Source of the DNA: RGIG6307 sp964424345
GTDB taxonomy: Bacteria; Bacillota; Clostridia; Lachnospirales; Lachnospiraceae
Direction of reading: 5' to 3'
Assembly: GCA_964424345.1 (NCBI GenBank)
Contig: CAYRIK010000012.1
Span: 1 to 42,778 of the forward strand
DNA: 42,778 nt
Shown: positions 7,000 to 16,213 of the stretch, piece after piece
Layout of the letters: every line of letters begins with the position of its first letter
Position numbering within the stretch: position 1 is the stretch's first letter
Notes under the pieces: model-generated
Seen by the model: the letters and a program-made list of their open reading frames with translations, nothing else
Databases searched by the model: none
What the model was told of the DNA's origin: nothing
Translations under genes and position numbers: made by a program

Positions 7000-8329
7000 G
7001 CATGTTCTCCTCTTGTATTTTTAGTTGTTTTCTTGGAAGCTGTATATAAACACTTTGTACTATAAAAAATGCAAAAACAGTAGCCATAACAGAACTTCCT
7101 CCATAACTGATAAATGGAAGGGTTACGCCTGTCAGCGGAATAAAATTAACACCTCCGCCAATCGTCAAACAAATCTGTACTGCATACGCAACAGCTAATC
7201 CTGTACAAAGAAGTTTATGAAACGTATCCTGTGTTCGGATTCCAATCTGCATAATCATGAAAAAGGATAAAAAACATACAATAATAACCACCAATCCAAA
7301 CAACATACCCATTTCTTCACAAATTGCAGCAAAAATCATATCATCTTCTACATATGGAATCACTTGTGGATTTCCATTAAATAATCCAACACCAAACAAT
7401 CCGCCTGAAGAAATTGCAAATAAAGATTGTGTAATTTGATATCCTGATCCATTAATATATGCAAATGGATCTAACCATGCTGTTACTCTATACTGTATAT
7501 GAGAAAACGTAATGTAAGCTACGTCTGCACCTAATACACCTGCAATCATTCCAGTGAACAGCAAAGTATAACTATTGGTCGCAATAAATAACATAAAAAT
7601 ATATGTCACTCCAAAGATTAATGCTGCTCCTAAATCTTTAGATGCTGCCAAAACTAATATATATAGTCCAGCAACCGCAGCAGATACTGCGATTCTGGTT
7701 GGATTTGTTTTATAAAACAGTAATGATGCTACAAAAAAGATAAAAATAATTTTTACAAACTCAGAAGGCTGAAAAGAGACATCATAAATCGTAAAAGAAA
7801 GTCTGGAACCATTTGTAATTTCTCCTAATATGTAAACACCTGACAGAAGTACTGCTCCAAGTGCTCCATAAAAAGCCCAACCTTTTTCCAAAATCTTTTT
7901 AGCCTTTTTCATAACAAATGGAATTAAAAGTGCAATAAGGAACGCTCCTCCTGCTATAACAATCTGTTTAACCGCTTTTGAAAATGAAAAACGGGAAATC
8001 ATAATAAAGCCTACTCCAAGCAAGAAACACATATTGTTTAATAAGCCTCGACTGACTTTGTCATAAATAATCGGCGTAATCGACAACATCGAAAACAATA
8101 ATACTTGCACTACTCCATACAACAAAATATATTTTACATCTTTTGTTTTAATGCACATAGCACAATAACACAAAAACTGTATCAAAAAGATATCTAGCTT
8201 TTGTCTGATATAACACCATTTTCTGCTTTTTTGCGTTTTTCTTATAAGGCACATAATACCATCAAGTGCAAATAATGCTCCAAACAGCAATGCCATATAT
8301 GTTACAAAGTCTGATAAAACAATTCCCAT
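6959..8329 (-). CDS. FtsW/RodA/SpoVE family peptidoglycan polymerase
   Basis: 456 residues, a polytopic SEDS protein with about ten membrane segments. Seen: family signatures SFQPSEFVKI, KDLGAALIF, AWLDPFAYINGSGYQITQSL and the C-terminal GVNFIPLTGVTLPFISYGGSS. Known: SEDS proteins polymerise lipid II into glycan strands with a cognate class B PBP. Which family member (division, elongation or sporulation) cannot be settled. The pairing with a PbpA-type PBP resembles the RodA-PbpA pairs of other Gram-positives. The N-terminal 60 residues carry extra hydrophobic sequence. GGGAGAGCT precedes the ATG; U32 lies 12 bases upstream. Confidence 0.93.
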   Translation of the reverse strand: MGIVLSDFVTYMALLFGALFALDGIMCLIRKTQKSRKWCYIRQKLDIFLIQFLCYCAMCIKTKDVKYILLYGVVQVLLFSMLSITPIIYDKVSRGLLNNMCFLLGVGFIMISRFSFSKAVKQIVIAGGAFLIALLIPFVMKKAKKILEKGWAFYGALGAVLLSGVYILGEITNGSRLSFTIYDVSFQPSEFVKIIFIFFVASLLFYKTNPTRIAVSAAVAGLYILVLAASKDLGAALIFGVTYIFMLFIATNSYTLLFTGMIAGVLGADVAYITFSHIQYRVTAWLDPFAYINGSGYQITQSLFAISSGGLFGVGLFNGNPQVIPYVEDDMIFAAICEEMGMLFGLVVIIVCFLSFFMIMQIGIRTQDTFHKLLCTGLAVAYAVQICLTIGGGVNFIPLTGVTLPFISYGGSSVMATVFAFFIVQSVYIQLPRKQLKIQEENMHGSGKEAEEQPTK

Positions 8330-8341
8330 AGCTCTCCCAAA

Positions 8342-10522
8342 TTACTCAACTTGTCTGTTTTCATGTGCAGTCGTATATTCCTTAATTGGAAATTCTGCTG
8401 CCTTGTCATGCATCCAATTTTCGTAATAATCCAGTATACTACTCATTTCTGCTGCCTGTTCAATACTAAATTGCAGTCTAAAATGACCGATACGATTTTT
8501 ATTGTATTTTTTGTGTAACGATAACGGAACACTATTATAAATGATATTATAACAATATTTACAATTTGTTAAAACAGTAAAGATTTTTCCATATCGATCT
8601 TTCAGCAATGCCTTGTGCATCTGTTTACCAGAAGAAATCTGACAAGACATATTTGTTTTATAAATACAATTTGCAGTAATCATAAGCGGAATATATCCAT
8701 ATAAAATCTGTTCTGTATCTTCATCTCTCAATGCACGAAGTTCTTTTGCATTTAACTCAAATGGCAATGTTACTCTTTGTGCATACGCTCTAAAAGCAGA
8801 CTTTGCCTGTACATTCCAACAATATAAAGAAGCATCCGTCATAATCGTATACGGATATGTTTTTTTCATACGTTCAACCAATGCAAGAGATTCTACATTT
8901 CGTACCAATACATTTTGTACTTGTTTTTCCCACAGTTTTTGTAAATATTGCTCCATTCTATTAAGGTCTTTAGAACGAAGTACATATGGCATTGCATATA
9001 CAATCTGTATTTGGGAAGGAATCGTATAAGAACCATTCATATACGCATCCATCGCTTCGTCTTCTAAATAAATAATTTCTATTTGTCCTAAAATATTATG
9101 CTGCAGCAATGTCTCAAACTGTTCTGCTGTTTTTACTAAAACACTTGCTGATGATTTTACAGATATCGTTTTTTCTGACTGCGTTTCTGTACAAACTTCT
9201 ATTGGGTTTCTAAGTGCAATCGTTGGAAAATGATGTGCAATCACTGCATCTTCTAACTGCTCTAGTGCTTCTCTTCTTAAAGCATTTAACACACCATTTG
9301 GCAAAAATACATCTCCTTGAATAGAAATATCCATATCTTTCAGTTCAAAGTGTGTACCACCTAATTTTGTAAGCTGTTTTGCAACACTTTCTTGTGTTGC
9401 CATAGCCTTCTGTGCTGCATCTACGACTGGGCCTGTTACAGTTACACTGATTCCATCTTCTGTATAAACAGTCAATACACTTTCCTGTCCTACCTCAAAA
9501 TATCCATATAAGGAAATTGGCAATTTCTTTGTGTAACCAATATATTTAGCACGAATATCTGCAAGAATTGCATCATCTAACGCATTATAGCTAGGAGCTT
9601 GTTTTGTTACCATTTCCTGTCCATTATGCTTAAACAAATATCCATCCTGTAATTCACTTCTTATATATAAATGCTTTAATATTTCTTTATCCTTTTTTGA
9701 TACAGAAAATGGTTTTTCCGGATGTTTATAATACATATCGATATACTTACGATACAACGCCGTTACACCTGCAGCATATTCGCTTCGCTTCATACGTCCT
9801 TCTATTTTAAAAGAATCCATACCAGCTTTGATCAAAGAAGGAACATGCTCAATCGTACACATATCTTTTAAACTAAGGGTATATACTTCTTTATCCGTAT
9901 ATTCATCAGTAGAAACCTGATATGGCAGTCTGCAAGGCTGTGCACACTTGCCTCTATTTCCGCTTCTTCCTCCCAAAATACTGCTCATAAGACACATGCC
10001 TGAATAGCAATAACACATAGCACCATGAATAAAACACTCTACTTCTATGCCTGCATCCCTAATCTGCTTTAATTCTAAAAGACTCAGCTCTCTTGCCGGA
10101 ACGACTCTTGAAACACCAAGTTCTTTGCAAAGTGATACAAATTCAGGTCCAGTCACTGCCATTTGTGTACTCGCATGTAATTCCATATTCGGAAAATGTG
10201 CTTTTAAAAATCGAAGTACACCAAAATCCTGAATGATCACTCCATCCAAGCCTGCAAGATAAAATGGTTTTACATACTCATATACTTCTGAAAATTCCTG
10301 TTCTTTTATTAACGTATTTAATGTCAGATATACTCTTTTTCCAAAAAGATGCGCATAGCGGATGCACGCACACAATGTATCTGTATCAAAATTATCTGCA
10401 TATGCTCTTGCAGAAAACTTTTCACCGCCTACATATACTGCATCTGCACCTGCATTCACAGCACCTATAAAACTTTCGTAATTTCCTGCTGGAGCAAGAA
10501 GTTCTACTTTACCCAATGACAT
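8342..10522 (-). CDS. U32 family protein with DUF3656, RlhA/YdcP-like
   Basis: 726 residues. Seen: N-terminal KVELLAPAGNYESFIGAVNAG typical of U32 proteins, then VECFIHGAMCYCYSGMCLMSS and GKCAQPCRLPY, which provide the clustered cysteines, and a long C-terminal extension of the DUF3656 type. Known: although named peptidases, characterised members (RlhA, TrhP, UbiU) are iron-sulfur hydroxylases; RlhA makes 5-hydroxycytidine in 23S rRNA. Inferred: an RNA or tRNA hydroxylation role, with peptidase activity less likely. It lies between ruvB (20 bases) and the SEDS gene (12 bases), so it is in the operon. An AAGGGAG precedes the ATG. Confidence 0.9.
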   Translation of the reverse strand: MSLGKVELLAPAGNYESFIGAVNAGADAVYVGGEKFSARAYADNFDTDTLCACIRYAHLFGKRVYLTLNTLIKEQEFSEVYEYVKPFYLAGLDGVIIQDFGVLRFLKAHFPNMELHASTQMAVTGPEFVSLCKELGVSRVVPARELSLLELKQIRDAGIEVECFIHGAMCYCYSGMCLMSSILGGRSGNRGKCAQPCRLPYQVSTDEYTDKEVYTLSLKDMCTIEHVPSLIKAGMDSFKIEGRMKRSEYAAGVTALYRKYIDMYYKHPEKPFSVSKKDKEILKHLYIRSELQDGYLFKHNGQEMVTKQAPSYNALDDAILADIRAKYIGYTKKLPISLYGYFEVGQESVLTVYTEDGISVTVTGPVVDAAQKAMATQESVAKQLTKLGGTHFELKDMDISIQGDVFLPNGVLNALRREALEQLEDAVIAHHFPTIALRNPIEVCTETQSEKTISVKSSASVLVKTAEQFETLLQHNILGQIEIIYLEDEAMDAYMNGSYTIPSQIQIVYAMPYVLRSKDLNRMEQYLQKLWEKQVQNVLVRNVESLALVERMKKTYPYTIMTDASLYCWNVQAKSAFRAYAQRVTLPFELNAKELRALRDEDTEQILYGYIPLMITANCIYKTNMSCQISSGKQMHKALLKDRYGKIFTVLTNCKYCYNIIYNSVPLSLHKKYNKNRIGHFRLQFSIEQAAEMSSILDYYENWMHDKAAEFPIKEYTTAHENRQVE

Positions 10523-10542
10523 ATTTTTCTCCCTTTGTTTAT

Positions 10543-11535
10543 CTATTGCTCAATACCAAGATGTCTGAATGCTAATTCTGTCGCCATTCTTCCCTTTGGT
10601 GTACGATTTAACAAACCATTTTGAATCAAATATGGTTCATATACATCTTCGATTGTACCAGCATCTTCTCCTATCGCAGCTGATAACGTATCTAATCCAA
10701 CCGGTCCTCCACCAAACTTATAAATAATAGTTTCTAAAATATTGCGGTCAAGATGATCCAATCCCAACTTATCTACATCCATAAGGTCAAGTGCAATATT
10801 GGCTACCTGTTCTGTAATCTCGCCATTATATTTTACTTGTGCAAAATCTCGAACTCTTTTTAAAATACGATTTGCAAGACGAGGCGTTCCTCGACTTCTT
10901 CGTGCCAGCTCTACTGCACCCTTCTCATCAATCTTTACATCTAAAATACGCGCAGAGTGCTGTATAATTAACTTCAACTGTTCTGTATCATAAAATTCCA
11001 AATGATGGATAATTCCAAAACGATCACGCAACGGTGCTGTCAAAAGACCAGCTCTTGTTGTTGCGCCTACTAGTGTAAAATGCGGCAAATCTAATCTAAT
11101 AGATCTTGCACTTGCACCTTTTCCAATCATAATATCTATCGCAAAATCTTCCATTGCTGGATATAAAACTTCTTCTACTTGACGATTTAAGCGATGGATT
11201 TCATCTACAAAGAGAACATCTCCTTCTTGCAGATTATTTAAAATAGCTGCCATTTCACCTGGTTTTTCAATAGCTGGTCCACTTGTTACTTTACAATGTA
11301 CCCCCATCTCATTAGCAATGATATTGGCAAGAGTTGTCTTTCCAAGTCCTGGAGGCCCATAAAACAATACATGATCCAGACTATCTCCTCTGCTTTTTGC
11401 AGCATCTATATATATTTTTAACGTATCCTTTACCTTGTCCTGTCCTATATAATCACATAAAAACTGTGGACGTAAAGAACCTTCTATCTTAACATCTTCT
11501 TCCTGTAAGGTTGTTTCAATCATTCTTTTGGCCAT
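10543..11535 (-). CDS. ruvB: Holliday junction branch migration helicase RuvB
   Basis: 330 residues, standard RuvB length. Seen: Walker A GPPGLGKTT, Walker B DEIHRLNR, sensor GATTRAGLL, arginine-finger region LRDRFG, and the C-terminal winged helix ending RTPKGRMATELAFRHLG. Known: RuvB hexamers pump DNA through the RuvA-bound Holliday junction, and RuvC resolves it; no ruvC is in the window. It begins 8 bases after ruvA, so the two are coupled. GAGG lies upstream of the ATG. Confidence 0.98.
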   Translation of the reverse strand: MAKRMIETTLQEEDVKIEGSLRPQFLCDYIGQDKVKDTLKIYIDAAKSRGDSLDHVLFYGPPGLGKTTLANIIANEMGVHCKVTSGPAIEKPGEMAAILNNLQEGDVLFVDEIHRLNRQVEEVLYPAMEDFAIDIMIGKGASARSIRLDLPHFTLVGATTRAGLLTAPLRDRFGIIHHLEFYDTEQLKLIIQHSARILDVKIDEKGAVELARRSRGTPRLANRILKRVRDFAQVKYNGEITEQVANIALDLMDVDKLGLDHLDRNILETIIYKFGGGPVGLDTLSAAIGEDAGTIEDVYEPYLIQNGLLNRTPKGRMATELAFRHLGIEQ

Positions 11536-11543
11536 ACTTTACC

Positions 11544-12155
11544 TCAAAACATATTTTTCAACGCAGCTTTCAGCAAGCTTTCTACATCCATATTCGCATC
11601 AAAAGATTCTGCTGCACCCTTTACTGCTCTTAAAGAATCTGTTGCTGAATATCCCAAAGAAACCAACGCTTCTACCGCTTCTTCTATTACATGACTGTGA
11701 TTTCCTACTTTTGTCTGAACGCCTTCGCTTTCTCTCTTTACCAAAACATCTTCTACTGAGATTTTATCTTTTAACTCTAAGATTAAACGCTGTGCTGTTT
11801 TTGCGCCAATTCCAGGAGCTTTGGCAATTGCTTTGGCATCTCCAGACAAAATTGCAAAACGCAATGCATCCGCATCCATAACAGACAAAATAGCCATTCC
11901 ACCCTTGGGACCGATTCCGCTTACTGTGATGCACTTTTTAAAGATTTCCAAATCATCATGATTCAAAAATCCATATAACCAAATAGCATCTTCTCTTACA
12001 CTTGTATAAGTGTACAAGCACACCTCTTCTCCAATATTTGGTAAATATGCAATGCTCGCTGGAGAGAGCAAAATACGATATCCTACATCATGAACATCCA
12101 AGATGATGCTATCTTCCCCAACATAAGCTAATTTCCCTTTAAAATATGCGTACAT
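11544..12155 (-). CDS. ruvA: Holliday junction DNA helicase RuvA
   Basis: 203 residues. Seen: the OB-fold N-terminus MYAYFKGKLAYVGEDSIILDVHDVGYRI, the helix-hairpin-helix segments GIGPKGGMAIL and APGIGAKTAQRLILELKDK, and a C-terminal domain III (VEALVSLGYSATDSLRAV) that contacts RuvB. Known: a RuvA tetramer binds the four-way junction and loads RuvB. It follows the MATE gene by 21 bases. AGGA lies about eight bases before the ATG. Confidence 0.98.
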   Translation of the reverse strand: MYAYFKGKLAYVGEDSIILDVHDVGYRILLSPASIAYLPNIGEEVCLYTYTSVREDAIWLYGFLNHDDLEIFKKCITVSGIGPKGGMAILSVMDADALRFAILSGDAKAIAKAPGIGAKTAQRLILELKDKISVEDVLVKRESEGVQTKVGNHSHVIEEAVEALVSLGYSATDSLRAVKGAAESFDANMDVESLLKAALKNMF

Positions 12156-12176
12156 ATATATTTTCCTGCCTTTTCT

Positions 12177-13547
12177 TTATTCTGCACTTGGATGTGTCTT
12201 TTTCAATTTCTGATATACAACGATTAAACAAATGGCATGTACACTTGCAGTAAGAATCCAAGAAACCGGATAAGATATGTATAAAATCCTTAAGGTCTTA
12301 TAAGATGCAAAGACTGTCTTTACCCACACTACGCGGAACAGACAAGCACCTGTCAAAGATACGAGCATTGGCATAACTGCATATCCTAATCCTCTTAAAA
12401 TTCCAACCAATGTATCCATAATACCGCATAAAAAGTACATACTGCATATAATAGATAAACGCACCAGACCATATTCTACTTCTTTGGCTCCCGCTCCATA
12501 TAAATGCAGCAATGGCTTTCCAAATGTCAGAGCAACCACGCCTAACATCATACCAAATACTGTTACAAATCCTACGCATACAAAAGAAATCTTCTTAATT
12601 CGTTTCATATTGCCAGCACCATAGTTTTGTCCTACAAACGTAAGTGCTGTCTGATAAAATGCATTCATACCTGTATAAATGAAACTTTCAATATTACTTG
12701 CAGCTGTATTACCAGAAACTGCAAAAGAACCAAATCCATTTACAGAAGACTGAATGATAACATTAGATAAGGAAAACAAACAGCTCTGTAAACCTGCTGG
12801 AAGCCCGATACGAAGCATCATTCCTAACTTATCACCTGATATTTTCAATTCTTTTAATATAAGTTTATATGGTCTGTCTGTCGTCAAAAGTGTATGTATA
12901 AGCAATACAACAGAAACAAGCTGACTTAATACAGTTCCAAGTGCAACACCTGCTGTTTCCATATATAAAAATTTTACGAATATAATATTTAATATCACAT
13001 TCACAATACCAGCAGCTAAAATATAATATAATGGTCTTCTGGAATCTCCTACCCCACGCAAAATAGCACTGCCGAAATTGTATAACATAATAAACGGCAT
13101 ACCTGCAAAATAAATACGCATATATGTTGCTGCATAATCTAATAATTCTTCCGGTGTATCCATTAATATAAGAACTGGCTTAGATATAACAATACCAATT
13201 ACCGCAAGCAATGCACCACCTATTACAGAAAGTGCAATCGCAGTATGAACAACTTCTTTTAAGTCCTTTTCCTGATTTGCACCATAAAAACGGGCGACTA
13301 AAACATTCACTCCCGCTGATATTCCAATAAATAAGCTGACAATCAAATTGGTTAAAGAAGAAGTACAGCCTACTGCACCCATCGCATTACTTCCGGCAAA
13401 CTGATCAACTACAATCAAATCTACTGCATTAAATGCAAGCTGCAGTACACCTGATAATATAAGCGGTGCTGCATATAAAAGAACCTTACTTATAAGCGGT
13501 CCATGTAACATATCAATTTCATAAGTTGCTTTTTTTGTTTTTATCAT
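12177..13547 (-). CDS. MATE family efflux transporter
   Basis: 456 residues with about twelve hydrophobic segments arranged as two related halves, the MATE (NorM/DinF) fold. Seen: N-terminal MLHGPLISKVLLYAAPLILSG, the half-repeat motif NAVDLIVVDQFAG and, in the second half, FSLSNVIIQSSVNGFG. Known: MATE proteins export cationic drugs or metabolites using Na+ or H+ gradients; the substrate is unknown. First gene of the operon with ruvAB; it has its own promoter at 13595-13623. Linkage to ruvAB may be positional only. Confidence 0.92.
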   Translation of the reverse strand: MIKTKKATYEIDMLHGPLISKVLLYAAPLILSGVLQLAFNAVDLIVVDQFAGSNAMGAVGCTSSLTNLIVSLFIGISAGVNVLVARFYGANQEKDLKEVVHTAIALSVIGGALLAVIGIVISKPVLILMDTPEELLDYAATYMRIYFAGMPFIMLYNFGSAILRGVGDSRRPLYYILAAGIVNVILNIIFVKFLYMETAGVALGTVLSQLVSVVLLIHTLLTTDRPYKLILKELKISGDKLGMMLRIGLPAGLQSCLFSLSNVIIQSSVNGFGSFAVSGNTAASNIESFIYTGMNAFYQTALTFVGQNYGAGNMKRIKKISFVCVGFVTVFGMMLGVVALTFGKPLLHLYGAGAKEVEYGLVRLSIICSMYFLCGIMDTLVGILRGLGYAVMPMLVSLTGACLFRVVWVKTVFASYKTLRILYISYPVSWILTASVHAICLIVVYQKLKKTHPSAE

Positions 13548-13594
13548 AAGTTTTCGTACCTTTCTAAAAATACTCTATAAACGCACTATAAGTG

Positions 13595-13623
13595 ATGATA
13601 CCACAAGTATGTTTGAAAAACAA
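13595..13623 (-). promoter_or_regulatory. Promoter of the MATE-ruvAB-U32-ftsW-pbp operon
   Basis: Minus-strand TTGTTT (13618-13623) and TATCAT (13595-13600) with a 17-base spacer, about 48 bases upstream of the MATE start codon. Confidence 0.55.
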
Positions 13624-13755
13624 GCAAACGTCTGCCGTCACTTGATTGCTAAAAATTAAGAATTTCTTCTTATATGAGAAATCTCTAAATGCTTGCCGAA
13701 AGCACTACAATATGATAGACTAGGAAAGAATTTACATTTTAAAAGGAATATACAC

Positions 13756-14220
13756 ATGAAAAAATTAATTATGATCACCCTAATCTGTCTATGTACATAC
13801 ACAGCTACCGCTTGCGGTGTTGATAACTCTGAACAAATACTTGCTTTTCAAAACAACCTTAATACCGTTGTCTTAAAAATGGAACAGTTAGATGCTGAAT
13901 TAAACAACTTAGATGTCAGTGCTTCTGACGCTGTCGAAACTGCTTTGAATGCCTTAGACGAATTAAATACTGCCTTTGAAACATTAGCAGATATCAAAGT
14001 TTCTGATGAAAATCATGCCTATATCACTTCTTTGGCAGATGAAGGAGCTGACTATATGGCACATGCCTATGAACTTTTCAAAAAAGCATATACACAAGAA
14101 ACGTTTGATGAAGCCAACGCAAAACTTGCATACCAATATTTGGAACGAGCTACAAAACGTGTACGTGTTATCGTATCTATGCTCCATGGAAATATTCCAG
14201 ATGATGTCATCATCCAATAG
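13756..14220 (+). CDS. Putative small lipoprotein
   Basis: 154 residues. Seen: MKKLIMITLICLCTYTATAC, a short signal peptide ending at Cys20 with a weak lipobox (ATAC rather than L-A/S-G/A-C), then a wholly helical, acidic mature part with heptad-like leucines (NLNTVVLKMEQLDAELNNL) suggesting a coiled coil or helical bundle. Start at ATG 13756 is preferred over an upstream in-frame ATG (13693) because the signal peptide then begins correctly and AAAAGGA precedes it. Family not recognised. It is divergent from the MATE gene and ends 167 bases before lexA, with no clear terminator between. Confidence 0.7.
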   Translation: MKKLIMITLICLCTYTATACGVDNSEQILAFQNNLNTVVLKMEQLDAELNNLDVSASDAVETALNALDELNTAFETLADIKVSDENHAYITSLADEGADYMAHAYELFKKAYTQETFDEANAKLAYQYLERATKRVRVIVSMLHGNIPDDVIIQ

Positions 14221-14274
14221 TATTGTTATTGTAGTCCTACTATCTCAAAAAGTAAAGTATTTTTCACCAAAAAT

Positions 14275-14302
14275 CGAACATATTTTCGAGAATATATGTT
14301 TG
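14275..14302 (+). promoter_or_regulatory. Two adjacent LexA (SOS) boxes upstream of lexA
   Basis: CGAACATATTTTCG (14275-14288) and AGAATATATGTTTG (14289-14302) each resemble the Firmicute LexA box CGAACNNNNGTTCG with one to three mismatches and lie back to back. The second overlaps the -35 hexamer of the lexA promoter. This is the expected layout for autorepression. Confidence 0.7.
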
Positions 14303-14328
14303 CTTTTTTCAAAAAATTATGCTATGAT
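14300..14328 (+). promoter_or_regulatory. Promoter of lexA
   Basis: TTGCTT (14300-14305) and TATGAT (14323-14328) with a 17-base spacer, about 60 bases before the lexA start. The -35 is overlapped by the SOS boxes, so bound LexA would block RNA polymerase. Confidence 0.65.
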
Positions 14329-14387
14329 GAGAAAAATACTATTATAATTCTACAGCTTAACACTACATTAAAAGCGAGGATGAAACT

Positions 14388-15002
14388 ATGGATAAAAAAC
14401 TTACCGATAAACAAAAACAAATTTTAGAATATTTAAAGGAATGTATATTAAAGAAAGGATATCCACCTGCAGTTCGTGAGATTTGTGAAGCAGTAAACTT
14501 ACGTTCCACATCTTCTGTACATTCTCATTTAGAAACACTCGAAAAAAAAGGTTATATTCAAAGAGACCCAGCAAAACCTCGTGCGATTGAAATCTGTGAT
14601 GATAGTTTCCAGATGGTTCGTACAGAAATGGTCAGCATACCAGTTGTTGGAAATGTTGCTGCTGGAGCTCCAATCTTTGCTGAGCAAAACATCGAAGGAT
14701 ATTTTCCTATTCCATCTGATTATGTACCAAGCGGAGAAACATTTTCTTTGCGTGTCCGCGGCACTTCTATGATTAATGCCGGTATTTTTGATGGAGATCA
14801 GATTTTTGTACAAGCCTGCAATACTGCTGAAAATGGAGATATCGTAGTAGCACTCATAAATGATGAGGCTACTGTTAAAACATTTTATAAAGAAAATGGT
14901 CACATCCGTTTACAGCCTGAAAATGATACAATGGAACCAATCATTGTAGATGACTGTATGATTCTCGGAAAAGTATTTGGTGTATTCCATTTATGCCACT
15001 AA
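14388..15002 (+). CDS. lexA: SOS regulator LexA
   Basis: 204 residues, full length. Seen: N-terminal winged helix (residues 1-70, YPPAVREICEAVNLRSTSSV), the self-cleavage bond Ala92-Gly93 in VVGNVAAGAP, the catalytic serine Ser127 (RGTSMINAGI) and lysine Lys164 (EATVKTFYK). Known: LexA represses DNA-damage genes and cleaves itself when RecA forms filaments. Tandem SOS boxes in its own promoter indicate autoregulation. GCGAGGA precedes the ATG. The DUF378 gene follows by 59 bases. Confidence 0.97.
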   Translation: MDKKLTDKQKQILEYLKECILKKGYPPAVREICEAVNLRSTSSVHSHLETLEKKGYIQRDPAKPRAIEICDDSFQMVRTEMVSIPVVGNVAAGAPIFAEQNIEGYFPIPSDYVPSGETFSLRVRGTSMINAGIFDGDQIFVQACNTAENGDIVVALINDEATVKTFYKENGHIRLQPENDTMEPIIVDDCMILGKVFGVFHLCH

Positions 15003-15061
15003 TTTTTTCTGCATAAAACTTCTTTCCTATGGATATATTAAAGGAAAAGGAGGTAACTTTT

Positions 15062-15274
15062 ATGCAAAACAAAGTTTTAGATTTTACTGCTCTTACTATT
15101 GCTATCATCGGAGCTGTCAACTGGGGACTCATTGGATTTTTCCGATTTGATCTAGTAGCTTTTTTATTCGGTGATATGTCATGGCTGAGCCGAATCGTTT
15201 ATGCACTTGTAGGTTTATGCGGATTATACCTCATTTCCTTCTATATGCGAATTGATACAGATGATGCAGCATAA
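15062..15274 (+). CDS. DUF378 family small membrane protein
   Basis: 70 residues. Seen: two membrane helices (about residues 8-28 and 42-62) with the DUF378 signature GAVNWGLIGFFRFDLVAFLFG. Known: the family is widespread in bacteria with no firm function. A strong AAAGGAGG precedes the ATG, and a terminator follows 18 bases after the stop. No separate promoter is obvious in the 59 bases after lexA, so cotranscription with lexA is possible, which would make it SOS-responsive. Confidence 0.88.
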   Translation: MQNKVLDFTALTIAIIGAVNWGLIGFFRFDLVAFLFGDMSWLSRIVYALVGLCGLYLISFYMRIDTDDAA

Positions 15275-15292
15275 ATCTTTTCATAAATTTTT

Positions 15293-15327
15293 AAAGCAAA
15301 GCGGAATTTCCTGCTTTGCTTTTTCTT
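15293..15327 (+). terminator. Terminator after the DUF378 gene
   Basis: Perfect 10-bp stem AAAGCAAAGC / GCTTTGCTTT (15293-15302 and 15313-15322) with loop GGAATTTCCT, followed by TTCTTT. It ends the lexA-DUF378 transcript. The 140-bp repeat copy A begins at its 3' arm. Confidence 0.85.
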
Positions 15328-15460
15328 TGTGTAGAACGAAATGGACAAATCCACTTCCTATATTCCTCACATATAAGTAACTTGCTCCACTTTGCTGAGC
15401 CGAGCGTTTTGATAAAGCAATATTTTCCATACACGCTCATATTCATCTTCTTGAAGCGTT
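15321..15460. repeat. Interspersed 140-bp repeat, copy A
   Basis: Aligns without any gap to 22811-22950 (offset 7490) with 110 of 140 identical bases by eye. Shared blocks include CCACTTCCTATATTCCTCAC. On the minus strand an ATG at 15446 opens a 51-codon frame to 15291 (MNMSVYGKYCFIKTLGSAKW at its start); on the plus strand an antiparallel frame is open from 15295 to 15462. Neither has a convincing ribosome site. Of the 20 differences lying within the minus frame, 13 fall at third codon positions, a phase shared with the plus frame. Noncoding mobile repeat or decayed coding unit; identity unknown. Confidence 0.75.
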
Positions 15461-15484
15461 AGAAACAATCTCCTAGTATAAAAA

Positions 15485-15527
15485 AAACAACTGCTACAGC
15501 CTGCCAATCAGGTTATACCAGTTGTTT
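15485..15527 (-). terminator. Terminator of the GNAT gene
   Basis: Minus-strand hairpin with outer arms AAACAACTG / CAGTTGTTT and inner ACCTG / CAGG, followed by a run of T. It begins 36 bases after the acetyltransferase stop codon. Confidence 0.85.
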
Positions 15528-15563
15528 TGATTCATCTATAAAGACAGTTCAAAAATACCGCCT

Positions 15564-16058
15564 TCAAAAATGTGATGCAGTATCAAAACGATATGTGACA
15601 GAATTTTTCCATGTTTCTTCGTCTTGCATATCTTCTCCTATCACACTTCCACCCATTTTCTCATAAAAACATCTGGCATTTTCATTTTGAGGTACACAGC
15701 TTAATGTAAAAGATGTTACACCATTTTCCCTACAATATGCTTTTACAAACTCAAATGCTTTTCTTCCAATGCCCTGACGCTGATAATCTGCAATAACATA
15801 AAATGATTCTAAAACAATGCCTTCTGTCGTCTTTTTTATGATTATATATCCTATTGGAAGTCCATTGTTTTCAATAAAAAATTCTCTATACTGCGGACTT
15901 TTTATATGCTGCGTTTCTCTTTCCATATGCCAATCAAAATCAAACTGGTCCAACATAGCATCAGGATATATTCCACGATATGTTGTTTCCCACACGATTT
16001 TTCTTAACACTACTATAACTATAGCATCTTGTTCTGTCACAGGTGTAAACGTCAACAT
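15564..16058 (-). CDS. GNAT family N-acetyltransferase
   Basis: 164 residues. Seen: the GNAT fold with the acetyl-CoA binding loop DYQRQGIGRKAFEFV (Q/RxxGxG/A motif A) and the later SFTLSCVPQNENARCFYEKMG, typical of motif B. Known: such enzymes acetylate amines on small molecules or proteins; the substrate is not predictable. GGAGG lies nine bases before ATG 16058. It appears monocistronic, with a terminator on its 3' side and the rsfS terminator on its 5' side. The flanking intergenic regions carry repeats, a mildly accessory setting. Confidence 0.88.
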   Translation of the reverse strand: MLTFTPVTEQDAIVIVVLRKIVWETTYRGIYPDAMLDQFDFDWHMERETQHIKSPQYREFFIENNGLPIGYIIIKKTTEGIVLESFYVIADYQRQGIGRKAFEFVKAYCRENGVTSFTLSCVPQNENARCFYEKMGGSVIGEDMQDEETWKNSVTYRFDTASHF

Positions 16059-16134
16059 ACAGAGTTCCTCCAGTAGTTTCCTTTTTATTATGATAACATA
16101 CCATTTTATACTTCGTCAAATATATATCATTTCG

Positions 16135-16213
16135 CTAACCTTAAGCGAGTGAAAAAGCCGCTATTTTCTTCTCGCTCCTGTGCGGATTCTCAAAATTTTT
16201 TATTCTTAGTATA
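16135..16213. repeat. Intergenic inverted-repeat element between GNAT and rsfS genes
   Basis: Contains nested inverted repeats: TCGCT/AGCGA across 16131-16147 and AGCGAG/CTCGCT spanning about 16144-16176, then an AT-rich part ending CTTAGTATAC. The same TTAGTATA motif edges the 140-bp repeat copy B at 22816. From memory and unverified, elements with GAGCGAGAA...GCGGCTTTTTC recur in Lachnospiraceae intergenic regions. No coding signal. Confidence 0.35.
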
